Assembly (NCBI RefSeq): GCF_020520285.1
Contig: NZ_CP084742.1
Location: forward strand, 2,480,001-2,544,000
Direction: 5' to 3'
DNA from: Pseudomonas sp. L5B5
Lineage (GTDB): Bacteria > Pseudomonadota > Gammaproteobacteria > Pseudomonadales > Pseudomonadaceae
DNA: 64,000 nucleotides
A program made the translations under genes and the position numbers. The notes below the pieces were generated by a model that saw only the letters and a list, made by a program, of their open reading frames with translations, was not told the DNA's origin and searched no databases. Of the stretch, positions 1 through 8,796 are shown piece after piece (positions within the stretch are counted from its first letter, which is position 1; each line of letters begins with the position of its first letter).

Positions 1-477
<477 letters not shown>

Positions 478-500
478 GCAGCCGCGACTACAAACACCCC

Positions 501-624
501 GTGTTGCCGCTGCCGCAGGCTGCGCACGGGCGCGCAGCGACCGCAAGATCGATTGGCCGCCACCCTCGCTGGAAGGCCCTGCGGGCCTTGGCGCAGCTTC
601 GCCAGCTCAGCAGCGGCTACAGGG
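501..624. repeat. REP pair in inverted orientation (REPIN/BIME-like)
   Basis: A GC-rich imperfect palindrome (GCCGCTGCCGCAGGCTGCG followed by GCGCAGCGACCG) at about 505-545 is followed by an inverted partner ending AGCAGCGGCTACAG at about 608-621, with a hairpin AAGGCCCTGCGGGCCTT between them. The same words recur at about 29051-29152 and, in part, at 33941. This is the arrangement of paired REP sequences common between genes in Pseudomonas. It lies between the ABC gene and the aquaporin remnant. Confidence 0.7.
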
Positions 625-655
625 TTCGCGCAATTGCCTGAAAAAACGCCAGGGC

Positions 656-781
656 CCCGGCCCGGCGCTGATCGTCGGCGGTTGGGCCCTGCAGCAGCTC
701 TGGCTGTTCTGGCTGGCGCCGATCCTCGGCGCGGTGGTCGGCGGCGTGGTCTACCGCTGGCTGGGCAAGGAAGACAGCTGA
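656..781 (+). pseudogene. aqpZ: aquaporin Z remnant (last transmembrane helix only)
   Basis: The frame ending in TGA at 779-781 encodes GPALIVGGWALQQLWLFW, then LAPILGAVVGGVVYRW and LGKEDS. This matches the final helix and tail of AqpZ-type water channels (E. coli AqpZ has GGWALEQLWFFW at the same place). Nothing upstream in this frame looks like an aquaporin: the second NPA motif, which should come just before, is missing, and the sequence runs straight into REP material. No start codon or ribosome site belongs to it. It is therefore read as the 3' scar of a deleted aqpZ gene of roughly 230 codons, about 42 codons of which remain. The homology is by eye but distinctive. Confidence 0.7.
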
Positions 782-784
782 GGC

Positions 785-1909
785 TCAGGCCTGGCGATAG
801 GGCAAGGCGTCCCTGGCCTGTTCGGCATAGGCCTGGACGCCGGCCCGCTCCTGCTGGAGAAAATCCTGCACCGCCGCCTTGAGCCCTGGGTGACGCAGGT
901 AGTGCCAGGAACGGGTGAGCACCGGTTCGAAACCGCGAATCAGCTTGTGCTCGCCCTGGGCCCCGGCATCGAAACGCTCCAGCCCATGGGCGATCGCATA
1001 CTCCATGCCCTGGTAGAAGCAGGTCTCGAAGTGCAGGCGGTCGAACTCTGCCAGGCAGCCCCAGTAGCGCCCATAGAAACTGCCGCCTCCGATCAGGCTG
1101 AAGGCCATGGCCACCGGCCGGCCGCCCTGGCATGCCAGGACCACGCGGATTGCCTCGGGCATGCGCTCGGCCAGCAGGCTGAAGAAGCTGCGGGTCAGGT
1201 AGGGTGACTGACGGCGTATCGCATAGGTGTTGGCGTAGCAGGCATAGACGAAGTCCCACTGCGCCTCGCTCATTTGGCCTCCCTCCAGCCACTGGAAGTC
1301 CAGGCCCTGCCCCGCCACCTGCTCGCGCTCCTTGCGCATCTGCTTGCGCTTGCGCGAACTCAGGGTATCGAGGAAATCCTGAAAATCGCGATAGCCGCGA
1401 TTGTGCCAGTGGAACTGGCAGCCCAGGCGCAACAGCCAGCCCGATTGCTGCTCCAGGGCCTGGTCGCTGAACTCGTCGGTGAAATTCACATGGGCACTGG
1501 AGAGCCCTTCGATCTCCAGGTAACCGGGCAGGCTCTTGAGCAGTTCGACGGCGTCGGCCTGGGTCGCTGCCAGTACCCGTGCCCCGCTCACCGGGCTGAA
1601 AGGCACTGCAGTCAGCAGCTTGGGGTAGTAGTCGATCCCGGCCCGCTCGCAGGCATCCGCCCAGCCATGGTCGAACACGTACTCGCCGTAGGAGTGCGCC
1701 TTGCGGTAGCTGGGCAGGGCCGCCAGCAGCCGGCCATCCTCCACATGCAGCAGGTGCTCGGCCTGCCAGCCGGAACGCGGGCCGAGGCTGCCGCTGTCTT
1801 CCAGGGCACTGAGAAAGGCGTGGCGCACGAAAGGTTGCCCGTCCTTGAGCAGCCCATCCCATTGCGCAGGATCGACGGCGGACAGGCTATTCAAGGATTG
1901 CAGCGGCAT
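785..1909 (-). CDS. COG3146-type (DUF482) putative acyltransferase
   Basis: A 374-residue protein with the features of the COG3146 / DUF482 family, whose members are often labelled peptidogalycan biosynthesis or GNAT-family N-acetyltransferase. The N-terminal part carries FVRHAFLSALEDSGS and the run SYGEYVFDHGWADACE, both typical of this family; the C-terminal half has HWHNRGYRDFQDFL and CFYQGMEYAIAHGLERFD, resembling the FemAB/GNAT fold. The length is normal for the family. The true substrate is not established. It has no signal peptide, so it should be cytoplasmic. It stands alone, convergent with the aquaporin remnant. Confidence 0.75.
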   Translation of the reverse strand: MPLQSLNSLSAVDPAQWDGLLKDGQPFVRHAFLSALEDSGSLGPRSGWQAEHLLHVEDGRLLAALPSYRKAHSYGEYVFDHGWADACERAGIDYYPKLLTAVPFSPVSGARVLAATQADAVELLKSLPGYLEIEGLSSAHVNFTDEFSDQALEQQSGWLLRLGCQFHWHNRGYRDFQDFLDTLSSRKRKQMRKEREQVAGQGLDFQWLEGGQMSEAQWDFVYACYANTYAIRRQSPYLTRSFFSLLAERMPEAIRVVLACQGGRPVAMAFSLIGGGSFYGRYWGCLAEFDRLHFETCFYQGMEYAIAHGLERFDAGAQGEHKLIRGFEPVLTRSWHYLRHPGLKAAVQDFLQQERAGVQAYAEQARDALPYRQA

Positions 1910-1976
1910 CGGGTTCCCCGGGGATCAGATCGAACAACCCGCCGAGTATCCCCCATCGACGGGCTCGCCGAAACAC

Positions 1977-2879
1977 TCAGGCATGTCCCAGGTGCTCGGC
2001 GAGGAAATCGATGAACACCCGGGACTTGCGTGGCAAGTGGGGGCTGTTGGGGAACAGCACGTGCACCGGCTGGCGGGGCAGGCTGTAGTCGGGCAACACC
2101 CGTACCAGGCGCCCCTCGCCCAGGTCGCCCAGGACCAGCCACTCCGGCAACACCGCCAGCCCCAGGCCAGCCAGGGCCATGGCGCGGATCGCCGTGGCCG
2201 AATTCGACTCGTGCCCGGGCGCTACCCGCACCAGCACCTCGCCCCGGCGCGGATGGCTGAAGGTCCAGCCCGGAGGTCCGCCCAGGTTGCTGTTGCCGAT
2301 CCAGGGACAATCCGCCAGGTCTTCGGGCCGGGCCAGGGCCAGGCCATCGAGCAGCTCCGGGCTGGCCACCAGGACAATGCCGTAGTCCGCCAGCTGACGG
2401 CCCTTGAATCCCGAGTCGGGCAGGTGCCCGAGACGAATCACCAGGTCGAGTTTTTCTGCCACCAGGTCGCTCAACGACGAATTGAAGTGGTAGCTCAGGC
2501 GCACCTCGGGATAACGCGCGGTGAACAGCGGCAACAGCGGCAGGATGTAGGCCTGGGCATATTCGGCGGTGGAACTGATGCGCAGCTTGCCCGACACCCG
2601 GTTGCGTCCATGCATCACATTGTCGAAGGCCGTATCGATATTGGCGACAATCCCCTTGAACTCATCGTAAAGATCCTGACCGGTTTCGGTCAGGGCGATA
2701 TGCCGCGTGGTGCGGGTCAGCAAGGGCGTTGCCAGCACTTGCTCAAGGGTCTTGATATGCAGGCTGGCCACGGCCTTGCTGATCCCCAGATACTCTGCGG
2801 CGCGGGTATAGGAGGCAAAGTCCACCACCGCGAGAAAGGTCTGTATTCGATGCAACTGGCCGTGCAGGCTCTCATTCAC
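1977..2879 (-). CDS. LysR-family transcriptional regulator
   Basis: A 300-residue LysR protein: winged helix-turn-helix at about residues 10-65 (RIQTFLAVVDFASYTRAAEY, then LGISKAVASLHIKTLEQ), followed by a periplasmic-binding-like effector domain (KLRISSTAEYAQAYILPLL). The start is taken as GTG at 2879, with AGGA nine bases upstream; a TTG two codons earlier is possible but sits too close to that site. It lies head to head with the DHA2 efflux pump at 2970 with only 90 bp between them, the usual layout of a LysR gene and its target. The effector is unknown. Confidence 0.85.
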   Translation of the reverse strand: MNESLHGQLHRIQTFLAVVDFASYTRAAEYLGISKAVASLHIKTLEQVLATPLLTRTTRHIALTETGQDLYDEFKGIVANIDTAFDNVMHGRNRVSGKLRISSTAEYAQAYILPLLPLFTARYPEVRLSYHFNSSLSDLVAEKLDLVIRLGHLPDSGFKGRQLADYGIVLVASPELLDGLALARPEDLADCPWIGNSNLGGPPGWTFSHPRRGEVLVRVAPGHESNSATAIRAMALAGLGLAVLPEWLVLGDLGEGRLVRVLPDYSLPRQPVHVLFPNSPHLPRKSRVFIDFLAEHLGHA

Positions 2880-2969
2880 TGTCAATTTTCCTGGAACAAT
2901 GAATCAAGTATAGGCGCCTCGACAGGCCGGGCCCAGGCTCCCTAAGCTGCGGGCAAAACGGGAGGCGGC

Positions 2970-4337
2970 ATGAGCTATAGATACAAAGTGGCGGTGGTAT
3001 TCCTCCTCGGCTTCTTCATCGACTGCGTGAACATCTTCATGTCGGCCGTGGCCTTGCCCAGCATTGCCGCGCATCTGCAAGTGTCCAGCGCCAGCGTGGC
3101 CTGGGTCGCCAATGCCTACATTCTCGGCCTGACCCTGGTGATCCCCATCAGCACCTGGCTGGCCGGACGCTTTGGCCACCGGCAGATCATCGCCGCCTCG
3201 ATGCTGCTGTTCAGCCTTGCCGGGCTGCTCTGCGGGCTGGCCGACGGCTTCGCGTCGCTGGTGTTCTGGCGCCTGGTCCAGGGCATGGCCGGTGGTTTGC
3301 TGATCCCCCTCGGACAGGCACTGACCTTCAACCTGTTCCAGGGTACGCAACGAGCGCGGATCTCGACCCTGGTGATGGCGGTGGCCCTGCTCGCTCCGGC
3401 GCTGTCGCCAACCCTGGGCGGGGCTATCGTGGATCACAGCTCCTGGCGCTGGGTGTTCTTCGCCAGCCTGCCACTGTCGCTGCTGACCGCGGTGCTGGCC
3501 TGGTGCTGGATCAGGACCGAGGATGGCCCGGCACCGACCCGGCCCGATGTGCAAGGCCTGCTGCTGGTCAGCGCGACCCTGGCTGGCCTGCTCCTGGGCA
3601 TGTCACTGTATGGCAGCGGGTACCCGGCCTACCTGGCCCTGGCCTGCCTGGTCGGCGGCCTGCTGTTCGCCGGGCTGTATCACTGGCATTGCCGCCACTG
3701 CCCGCGGCCCATCGTCGACCTGCGCCTGCTGCGTAACGTCCGCCTCGGCCTGTCGGTGGGGATCTACCACGCCATTCCCGGACTCTTCACCGGGGTCAAC
3801 CTGCTGAGCCTGTTCTTTCTCCAGGACACCTTGCACCTGAGCGCCCAGCACAGCGGGATGTTCATGCTGCTCTACGCCGCCGGCGCCCTGATGGCGATGC
3901 TGGCCTGCGGGCGCTTCTACAACAGCCTGGGTGCCGCGCGCCTGTTCGCCACGGCCCTGGTGCTGCACAGCGCCGGCATCGCCACCTTGTGCTGGGTCGG
4001 CTCCAACAGCGACCTGCCCCTGCTCATCACCGCCTACCTGCTCATGGGCCTGGGCGGCGGCGCGGGCGCCAATACCGCGCAGACCACCGCCTTGCTGGAC
4101 TTCAGCGGCAACGATACGCACAAGGCCAGCGTGATCTGGAACATCAACCGCCAGATGGCCTTCAGCCTGGGCGCCGCCTTGCTGCTGATGCTCTACAACC
4201 TCTTGCTCAGGCACCTTTCGGCCACCGATGCCTATCACCTGAGCCTGCTGCTGGCCGCCCTGATGGGCCTGCTTCCCCTACCCCTGCTCGGCAAACTCAA
4301 TCCTCAGAAGGTCCTCCATGCACCAGTTGATCGTTAA
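2970..4337 (+). CDS. MFS efflux transporter, DHA2 (EmrB/QacA-like) family
   Basis: A 455-residue polytopic membrane protein. The N-terminal half has the order seen in drug:H+ antiporters of the DHA2 family: a first helix ending in an acidic residue (FFIDCVNIFMSAVALP), a motif-A region around WLAGRFGHRQ, and motif C in helix 5 (LAPALSPTLGGAIVDHSSWRWVFF, split here by 20-residue convention at the H). ATG at 2970 follows GGAGG at ideal distance. Its last 20 bases overlap the start of the NTF2-like gene, so both are probably cotranscribed. The LysR gene upstream is the likely regulator. It probably exports a toxic small molecule; the substrate is unknown. Confidence 0.85.
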   Translation: MSYRYKVAVVFLLGFFIDCVNIFMSAVALPSIAAHLQVSSASVAWVANAYILGLTLVIPISTWLAGRFGHRQIIAASMLLFSLAGLLCGLADGFASLVFWRLVQGMAGGLLIPLGQALTFNLFQGTQRARISTLVMAVALLAPALSPTLGGAIVDHSSWRWVFFASLPLSLLTAVLAWCWIRTEDGPAPTRPDVQGLLLVSATLAGLLLGMSLYGSGYPAYLALACLVGGLLFAGLYHWHCRHCPRPIVDLRLLRNVRLGLSVGIYHAIPGLFTGVNLLSLFFLQDTLHLSAQHSGMFMLLYAAGALMAMLACGRFYNSLGAARLFATALVLHSAGIATLCWVGSNSDLPLLITAYLLMGLGGGAGANTAQTTALLDFSGNDTHKASVIWNINRQMAFSLGAALLLMLYNLLLRHLSATDAYHLSLLLAALMGLLPLPLLGKLNPQKVLHAPVDR

Positions 4338-4719
4338 ACAGGCACTGCACAGCGTTCACCATATCCATCAGCTGATCCACCGCGTCTTCACTCAGCAGCC
4401 GGGTGACGGCAGTCCGTGCATCGAGCAGTTGCTGTCACTGTTCGCCGAGGACTTCCAGATGGTCACCACCACCGGCACCATGGTCGACCTGCCGCAAGTG
4501 GAACAAATGTTTCGTGGCGCCCTCGGTGCCCGCACCGGACTGCAGATCGAGGTCAGCGACCTGCGCTGTGTCTGGCAGGAAGGCCAGTGCGCGGCGATCC
4601 GCTACAAGGAAACCCATACCCTGGATCAGGTGCGCACATCGCGCCTGTCCCTGGCCCTGATCCGCATTCAGGACGAATCGGCGCAGTGGCTGTACCTGCA
4701 TGAAACGGCTTGCCCCTGA
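4318..4719 (+). CDS. small NTF2-like (SnoaL/DUF4440-type) protein
   Basis: A 133-residue soluble protein whose start overlaps the end of the transporter gene by 20 bp; AGAAGG lies six bases before its ATG. The pattern (N-terminal helices, then LFAEDFQMVTTTGTMVDLPQ, then alternating strands RYKETHTLD and WLYLHETAC) fits the cone-shaped NTF2-like fold used by many small enzymes and binding proteins. The catalytic role, if any, is unknown. Coupling to an efflux pump suggests that it binds, modifies or delivers the pump's substrate; that is inference. Confidence 0.65.
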   Translation: MHQLIVKQALHSVHHIHQLIHRVFTQQPGDGSPCIEQLLSLFAEDFQMVTTTGTMVDLPQVEQMFRGALGARTGLQIEVSDLRCVWQEGQCAAIRYKETHTLDQVRTSRLSLALIRIQDESAQWLYLHETACP

Positions 4720-4741
4720 GCCGGTCGCACTGTCGTCAGGC

Positions 4742-4766
4742 AAAAAAAACCCCGCCGGGGCGGGGT
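4742..4766 (-). terminator. Rho-independent terminator of the OprP-like porin gene
   Basis: Read on the minus strand, a GC-only stem (CCCCGC paired with GCGGGG) is followed by eight consecutive T. It lies about 56 bp past the porin stop codon and also just beyond the end of the convergent NTF2-like gene. Confidence 0.85.
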
Positions 4767-4821
4767 CAAAACGAGCGGAGCTATAACGGATGAGAAAGAG
4801 CTCTACGGTGTTGCAACAGCC

Positions 4822-6156
4822 TTAGAACACGTATTGCACACGGGCTACGAGGGCATCGCCGCTGTCATCGCCAACGCTGTTGGTGATCTTGTCGGTGTTG
4901 ACCTTGATGTAGTTGGCCGAGACCTTGATCGCTTCGTTGGCGTACCAGTTGACACCGATGGTGTTCATGTTGGCCTTGGCATCGCCCACTTCGCGGGTGG
5001 AGGTGGAAGTCACGATGTTCTTGTCGTCGACCTTGATGTTGTCGTAGCGATAGAACACTTCCCAGGCACCGTACTGCTTGTTCTCCGGCTTGATGGTGTC
5101 GAACTTGGCGCCGTCGAGCTTGTACACCCGCGACTCGCCGGTCAGGGTGTAGGCCAACTGGCCGTAGAAACCGGTGGCCTTGACGTCCTGATAGGACGCG
5201 CTGTCAGCCTTCATCTTGCGGGTCAGGTACTCGGCCTGGGCCGAGAACGGGCCATGGGCAAAGGCGAATTCGCCACCGAACACGCGGTCGTTGTCGTAGG
5301 CACCCGCAGCCGTCAGGTTCGAGCCATTGAGGCCGACACCACCGCCGAAGGTGGCGCGGTTGCCGTTGCTGCCGGCATCGTTGCCGCCGTTGGTGGCGAT
5401 ACCACGCACGCCCAGACGCGGACGGATTCGCGAGTCGAAGGCGGTGTCGCTCAGGTCGCGGCTGGCGAAGTCCAGGCCGAAGTGCAGGACATTGCCGCTC
5501 TCGTGCATCGGTGCGAACACCGCACGGCCGTTGAACTGCTTGACGCTGTCGCCGTCGCTGTCGTTGATGTCCTTGGCCGATACGCTGGCGGACAGGTAGG
5601 CCATGTCGGCCACTACCGAACTCACCTGCAGGCCCATGCCGTTTTCGTGGGAGTTGGCCCAGTCGGCCAGCTCGTAGGCGGCGTTCCGCTCCATGGCGGT
5701 GATCCACTTGGAGCTGGTGGCCTTCTCCAGACCGAAGTCTGCATCGAAACGACCGCCGCGGATGGTCACTGGCTTGAAGCCCACGTAGGAGATGGTCGCT
5801 TCGTCGAAGTAACCGTCATCGGAAGTACCCGAGTTGTGGGAGAAGTCGTAGTTGATCTGGTATTTCCAATCCTTGTAGGCGGTACCGCCCAATTCCAGAT
5901 AGGCGCGGCGGAAGTAGGCGCCGTCGCCGCTATCCCCATTCTTGGTATAGAACCCGTCGAAACGGCCATAGTCGGCTTGCAGGCGACCGCCCAGCTTGAA
6001 GCTGAAGGCGGAGTCGGTGGTAGCAACCTCAAGGCCGCCCTTGGTTTTGACTACGATATCGGCGCCGTCGGTGGTGACGGTGCCAGCGAAAGCCTGGGCG
6101 GTCACTGCCAGGGCCAGGGCGCTGGCGGCAAAACCGGCGAAGTGCTTACGGATCAT
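4822..6156 (-). CDS. OprP/OprO-family phosphate- or polyphosphate-selective porin
   Basis: A 444-residue outer-membrane protein. Residues 1-25 form a Sec signal peptide ending AQAFA; the mature part begins with [20 protein letters not shown] and [11 protein letters not shown], the hallmark N-terminus of the Porin_O_P family. It then shows alternating amphipathic strands and ends in VQYVF with a terminal Phe, as expected for a BAM substrate. Family members form trimeric 16-strand barrels that admit phosphate, pyrophosphate or polyphosphate. In P. aeruginosa, oprP and oprO lie close to the same sigma-factor genes, as here. GGGGAAC precedes the ATG. No complete Pho box was found upstream, only one half-site, so phosphate control is not shown. 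Confidence 0.85.
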   Translation of the reverse strand: MIRKHFAGFAASALALAVTAQAFAGTVTTDGADIVVKTKGGLEVATTDSAFSFKLGGRLQADYGRFDGFYTKNGDSGDGAYFRRAYLELGGTAYKDWKYQINYDFSHNSGTSDDGYFDEATISYVGFKPVTIRGGRFDADFGLEKATSSKWITAMERNAAYELADWANSHENGMGLQVSSVVADMAYLSASVSAKDINDSDGDSVKQFNGRAVFAPMHESGNVLHFGLDFASRDLSDTAFDSRIRPRLGVRGIATNGGNDAGSNGNRATFGGGVGLNGSNLTAAGAYDNDRVFGGEFAFAHGPFSAQAEYLTRKMKADSASYQDVKATGFYGQLAYTLTGESRVYKLDGAKFDTIKPENKQYGAWEVFYRYDNIKVDDKNIVTSTSTREVGDAKANMNTIGVNWYANEAIKVSANYIKVNTDKITNSVGDDSGDALVARVQYVF

Positions 6157-6509
6157 CGAAGAGTTCCCCTAGTTGGTGGTCTGTAGCGTTGGAAAACACG
6201 CGGGGTTGGCCCGCTGGTGTTGGGTGGGAATCTTGGCGGCGGGTTATTTCAGCAGGGTTGCTGATAGATAAAGATTTGATTACAGGGGAACTTTTTTACT
6301 TCGAAAAGAAATAAGCCAAAAGCCCCGTCCCAGAGCGGTTTGAAGGCCATTTCAGGGACAAAATCAAAGATGACAGGCTTGTTATTTTTGTGCGGGCCAA
6401 TGGTCGGCCGGCACCCGTGCGATGTGCATCGCACCGATTGCCTGAAGGCAGGAAAGAGGGAAAACGAAAAAGCGCGGATGCCGGGCGACATCCGCTTCAG
6501 TGGTGCCGA
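6157..6509. other. 353-bp intergenic region between porin and anti-sigma genes
   Basis: No gene is seen here. The part nearest the porin is AT-rich (about 6245-6400) and should hold its promoter. A CTGTCAT half-site, as found in Pho boxes, occurs on the minus strand at 6370-6376, but the second half at 11-bp spacing is absent. The end near 6465-6495 holds the terminator of the sigma-factor genes. Confidence 0.5.
6463..6495 (-). terminator. Rho-independent terminator of the sigma/anti-sigma operon
   Basis: On the minus strand GCGGATG and CATCCGC form a 7-bp stem around an 8-base loop, followed by GCTTTTTCGTTTT. It begins 14 bp after the anti-sigma stop codon. Confidence 0.8.
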
Positions 6510-6743
6510 TCAGTGCTCGCGCCGACTCTCGGCAGCCAGGCGCTCGGCCAGCTCGTCGAGACCTTCCAGGGGCGGCTCCGGCAACACCCGCAAGGTGGCC
6601 TGCAACAGCCGCATCTGGCGAACGAAGCGCCGGCAGTTGGGGCAGAACAGCAGGTGATGGCGAACCATCAAGCGCTCGCGAAAGCTCAACTGGCCATCGA
6701 GATAATCGCTGGATCGCGCCACTTGTTCCTTACAGGTCAGCAT
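6510..6743 (-). CDS. zinc-finger anti-sigma factor (ZAS/zf-HC2 type)
   Basis: A 77-residue protein with the zinc-binding anti-sigma signature: RHHLLFCPNC gives the H-x3-C-x2-C spacing, preceded by a helix with CKEQVARSSDYLDGQLS. It has no transmembrane helix, so unlike many anti-sigmas it should be cytoplasmic, like the ChrR/RsrA class of soluble binders. The start codon overlaps the end of the sigma gene by 7 bp, which indicates translational coupling and near-equal amounts. It probably sequesters the partner sigma factor until a signal, possibly redox or metal, releases it. The signal is unknown. Confidence 0.8.
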   Translation of the reverse strand: MLTCKEQVARSSDYLDGQLSFRERLMVRHHLLFCPNCRRFVRQMRLLQATLRVLPEPPLEGLDELAERLAAESRREH

Positions 6744-7351
6744 TGGCCAGTTTCCTCAAAATGCTCCACCGTGGCGAAGACCTTCAGCCGCGCCCGGTGC
6801 AGCAGCACCCGGACATTGGACAGAGTGATCCCCAGAAGATTACAGATTTCCTCCAGTTCCAGGCCCTCGCGCTCGCGCAGCCTCAACACGCTGCCTTGCA
6901 GCTCGGAGAGGCTGAGCAGGGTGTGCTCCAGGCAATCGCGCAACTCAGCCTCGGTAAGCAGGGCTTCGGGAGTATCTTCGTGCCAGGCGAACGGCGCCAC
7001 CAGCCAATGGCCGTCGCTGGAGGAAAAACGTTCGTCGCCCACCGTGCCATGGGGCGCCGGCAGGTCGTCGAGCAACACTTCACGGCGATTCTGCTTGTAG
7101 CGACCCTTGGCCGCGTTGGCGGTGATGGTCAGCAACCAGGTCTTGAGGCTGGAACGCCCCTGGAAGCTCGACAGGTTGCGCACCACCGAGAGCCAGGCAT
7201 CCTGCACCACTTCGTCGGCATGCCGGTTGCCGACAATGGCATAAGCCACCGCGCGCATGGCGCCCTGGTAGGTACCGACCAGTTCCTTGTAAGCCTTCTG
7301 TTCGCCCGCCAGCAGGCGCTTGAGCAGTTGCGTGTCATCAGCAGCAGCCAT
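6737..7351 (-). CDS. ECF-family RNA polymerase sigma factor
   Basis: A 204-residue sigma factor with region 2 (ELVGTYQGAMRAVAYAIVGN, then ADEVVQDAWLSVVRNLSSFQ, then SLKTWLLTITANAAKGRYKQ) and region 4 (LEEICNLLGITLSNVRVLLH). ATG at 7351 is preferred because GAGG sits six bases before it; a TTG five codons upstream is the alternative. It directs transcription of a small set of promoters and is coupled to the zinc anti-sigma gene. The order anti-sigma / sigma / FabH-like gene matches what I recall for P. aeruginosa PA3284-PA3286. The linker contains an unusual run around SSSDGHWLVAPFAWHEDTPE between regions 2 and 4. Confidence 0.88.
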   Translation of the reverse strand: MAAADDTQLLKRLLAGEQKAYKELVGTYQGAMRAVAYAIVGNRHADEVVQDAWLSVVRNLSSFQGRSSLKTWLLTITANAAKGRYKQNRREVLLDDLPAPHGTVGDERFSSSDGHWLVAPFAWHEDTPEALLTEAELRDCLEHTLLSLSELQGSVLRLREREGLELEEICNLLGITLSNVRVLLHRARLKVFATVEHFEETGQC

Positions 7352-7430
7352 TCGGGCCTCGTTCAATCATGCGGGTTTGCCCGGGTGTGACGCGCCGCAG
7401 AGCCGTCGCGCCACACCCGACCCTCGCGGA

Positions 7431-8552
7431 TCAACGCTTGCGCAGAAGCACGCTGCCGATGGAATAGCCCGCGCCGAAGGAACTGAGCACCGCCAGGGAA
7501 CCGCTGGCCAGGTCGTCCTGGTGCTTGTGGAAGGCAATGACCGAACCGGCCGAACTGGTGTTGGCATAGGTGTCCAGGATCACCGGCGCCTCTTCCAGCG
7601 TCGCTTCGCGGCCCAGGAGCTTCTTGACGATCAGCTGGTTCATGCTGAGGTTGGCCTGGTGCAGCCAGAAGCGCTTCACATCGCTGACATTGAGCTGGTT
7701 TTCTTCCAGGTGGGCAGCGATCAGCTCGGCCACCATCGGGCAGACGTCGCGGAACACCTTGCGGCCTTCCTGGACGAACAGCTTGTCCCGGGCACCGATG
7801 CCCTCTTCAGCGGCACGGTTGAGGAAGCCGAAGTTGTTGCGGATGTTGTTGGAGAACTGGGTCAAAAGCTTGGTGCTGACGATCTCGAACTGGTGGGCCG
7901 ACGTGGCCTGCTCGGCACGCTCGATGACCACCGCGGTGGCTGCATCGCCGAAGATGAAGTGGCTGTCGCGGTCACGGAAGTTCAGGTGCCCGGTGCAGAC
8001 TTCCGGGTTGACCATCAGGATCGCCCGGGCCTGGCCCAGTTGCACGCTGTTGCAGGCAGCCTGGATGCCGAAGGTCGCCGAGGAGCAAGCCACGTTCATG
8101 TCGAAACCGAAGCCCTGGATACCCAGCGCGGCCTGGACTTCGATGGCGATGGCCGGGTAGGCGCGCTGCAGGTTGGAGCAGGCGACGATCACCCCGTCGA
8201 TGTCGGCGGCAGTCCGACCGGCCCGTTGCAGGGCTTGCTCGGCGGCGGCCACGGCCATCTGGCAGAGCACCGACCATTCATCGTTGGAGCGTTCCGGCAG
8301 GCGCGGGGTCATGCGTTGCGGGTCGAGGATGCCGTCCTTGTCCATGACAAAACGGCTCTTGATGCCCGAGGCTTTCTCGATGAAGGCCGCGTTGGATTCG
8401 GTCAGGGCCTGCACATCGCCACGCTCGATGGCCGCGGCGTTGTCGCTGTTGAACTGATGGACGTAGGCGTTGAAGGACGCCACCAGTTCTTCGTTGGAGA
8501 TGCTGTTGGCCGGGGTAAACAGGCCAGTGCCGCTGATGACGACGTTATGCAC
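7431..8552 (-). CDS. FabH-like beta-ketoacyl-ACP synthase III (PA3286-type)
   Basis: A 373-residue thiolase-fold condensing enzyme. The active-site cysteine lies in FDMNVACSSATFGIQAACNS, the histidine in RFWLHQANLSMN and the asparagine in LDTYANTSSAGSV, giving the Cys-His-Asn triad of KAS III enzymes. GTG at 8552 is chosen as start because GGAAC precedes it and the family begins HNVVISGTGLFTP; the frame stays open further upstream without family similarity. Relatives of PA3286 in P. aeruginosa condense medium-chain acyl-CoA from beta-oxidation with malonyl-ACP, feeding it back into fatty-acid synthesis. Whether this protein prefers octanoyl-CoA is inference. A gap of 79 bp separates it from the sigma-factor start. 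Confidence 0.85.
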   Translation of the reverse strand: MHNVVISGTGLFTPANSISNEELVASFNAYVHQFNSDNAAAIERGDVQALTESNAAFIEKASGIKSRFVMDKDGILDPQRMTPRLPERSNDEWSVLCQMAVAAAEQALQRAGRTAADIDGVIVACSNLQRAYPAIAIEVQAALGIQGFGFDMNVACSSATFGIQAACNSVQLGQARAILMVNPEVCTGHLNFRDRDSHFIFGDAATAVVIERAEQATSAHQFEIVSTKLLTQFSNNIRNNFGFLNRAAEEGIGARDKLFVQEGRKVFRDVCPMVAELIAAHLEENQLNVSDVKRFWLHQANLSMNQLIVKKLLGREATLEEAPVILDTYANTSSAGSVIAFHKHQDDLASGSLAVLSSFGAGYSIGSVLLRKR

Positions 8553-8760
8553 GGTCGTTCCTCTAGAGTATTCAGGCAGAAGGTATTGGCACCCTCGTGC
8601 CAAACCGTAAAGGAACCGTCCCGCTGCGAGGGCGATTCCTGGCATCGCTTTATTGCGCTGTGCCCCGGCTGCTCGTAGCAAGGGCAGCCGAGCCGGCATT
8701 TATGACCGCGAAGTTTGCCATAACCTCGGGCGTTTCGCCGCAACTGCAAGATCGACGGAA

Positions 8761-8787
8761 GCCCGGCGCCTCCCTCGGGAGCCGGGC
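8761..8787 (-). terminator. hairpin after hrpA
   Basis: GCCCGGC at 8761-8767 pairs with GCCGGGC at 8781-8787 with an inner TCCC/GGGA stem. It lies 10 bp past the hrpA stop codon. There is no T-run, so termination strength is uncertain. Confidence 0.5.
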
Positions 8788-8796
8788 CAACGGGGG

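Noticed and set aside
4834..6186. 450-codon plus-strand frame opposite the porin gene
   Set aside because: The minus-strand frame has signal peptide, porin family motifs and terminal Phe; the opposite frame has only a Val/Gly-rich shadow.
6370..6376. CTGTCAT half of a Pho box upstream of the OprP-like gene
   Set aside because: The second half-site is absent at 11-bp spacing and the distance to the start is over 200 bp, so phosphate control cannot be claimed.
6249..6491. 80-codon minus-strand frame in the porin/anti-sigma gap
   Set aside because: It runs through the terminator of the sigma-factor genes, lacks a ribosome site and has no coherent composition.
8553..8699. N-terminal extension of the FabH-like protein up to 8699
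   Set aside because: Family similarity starts at HNVVISGTG right after GTG at 8552, which has its own ribosome site; the upstream residues do not resemble the family.
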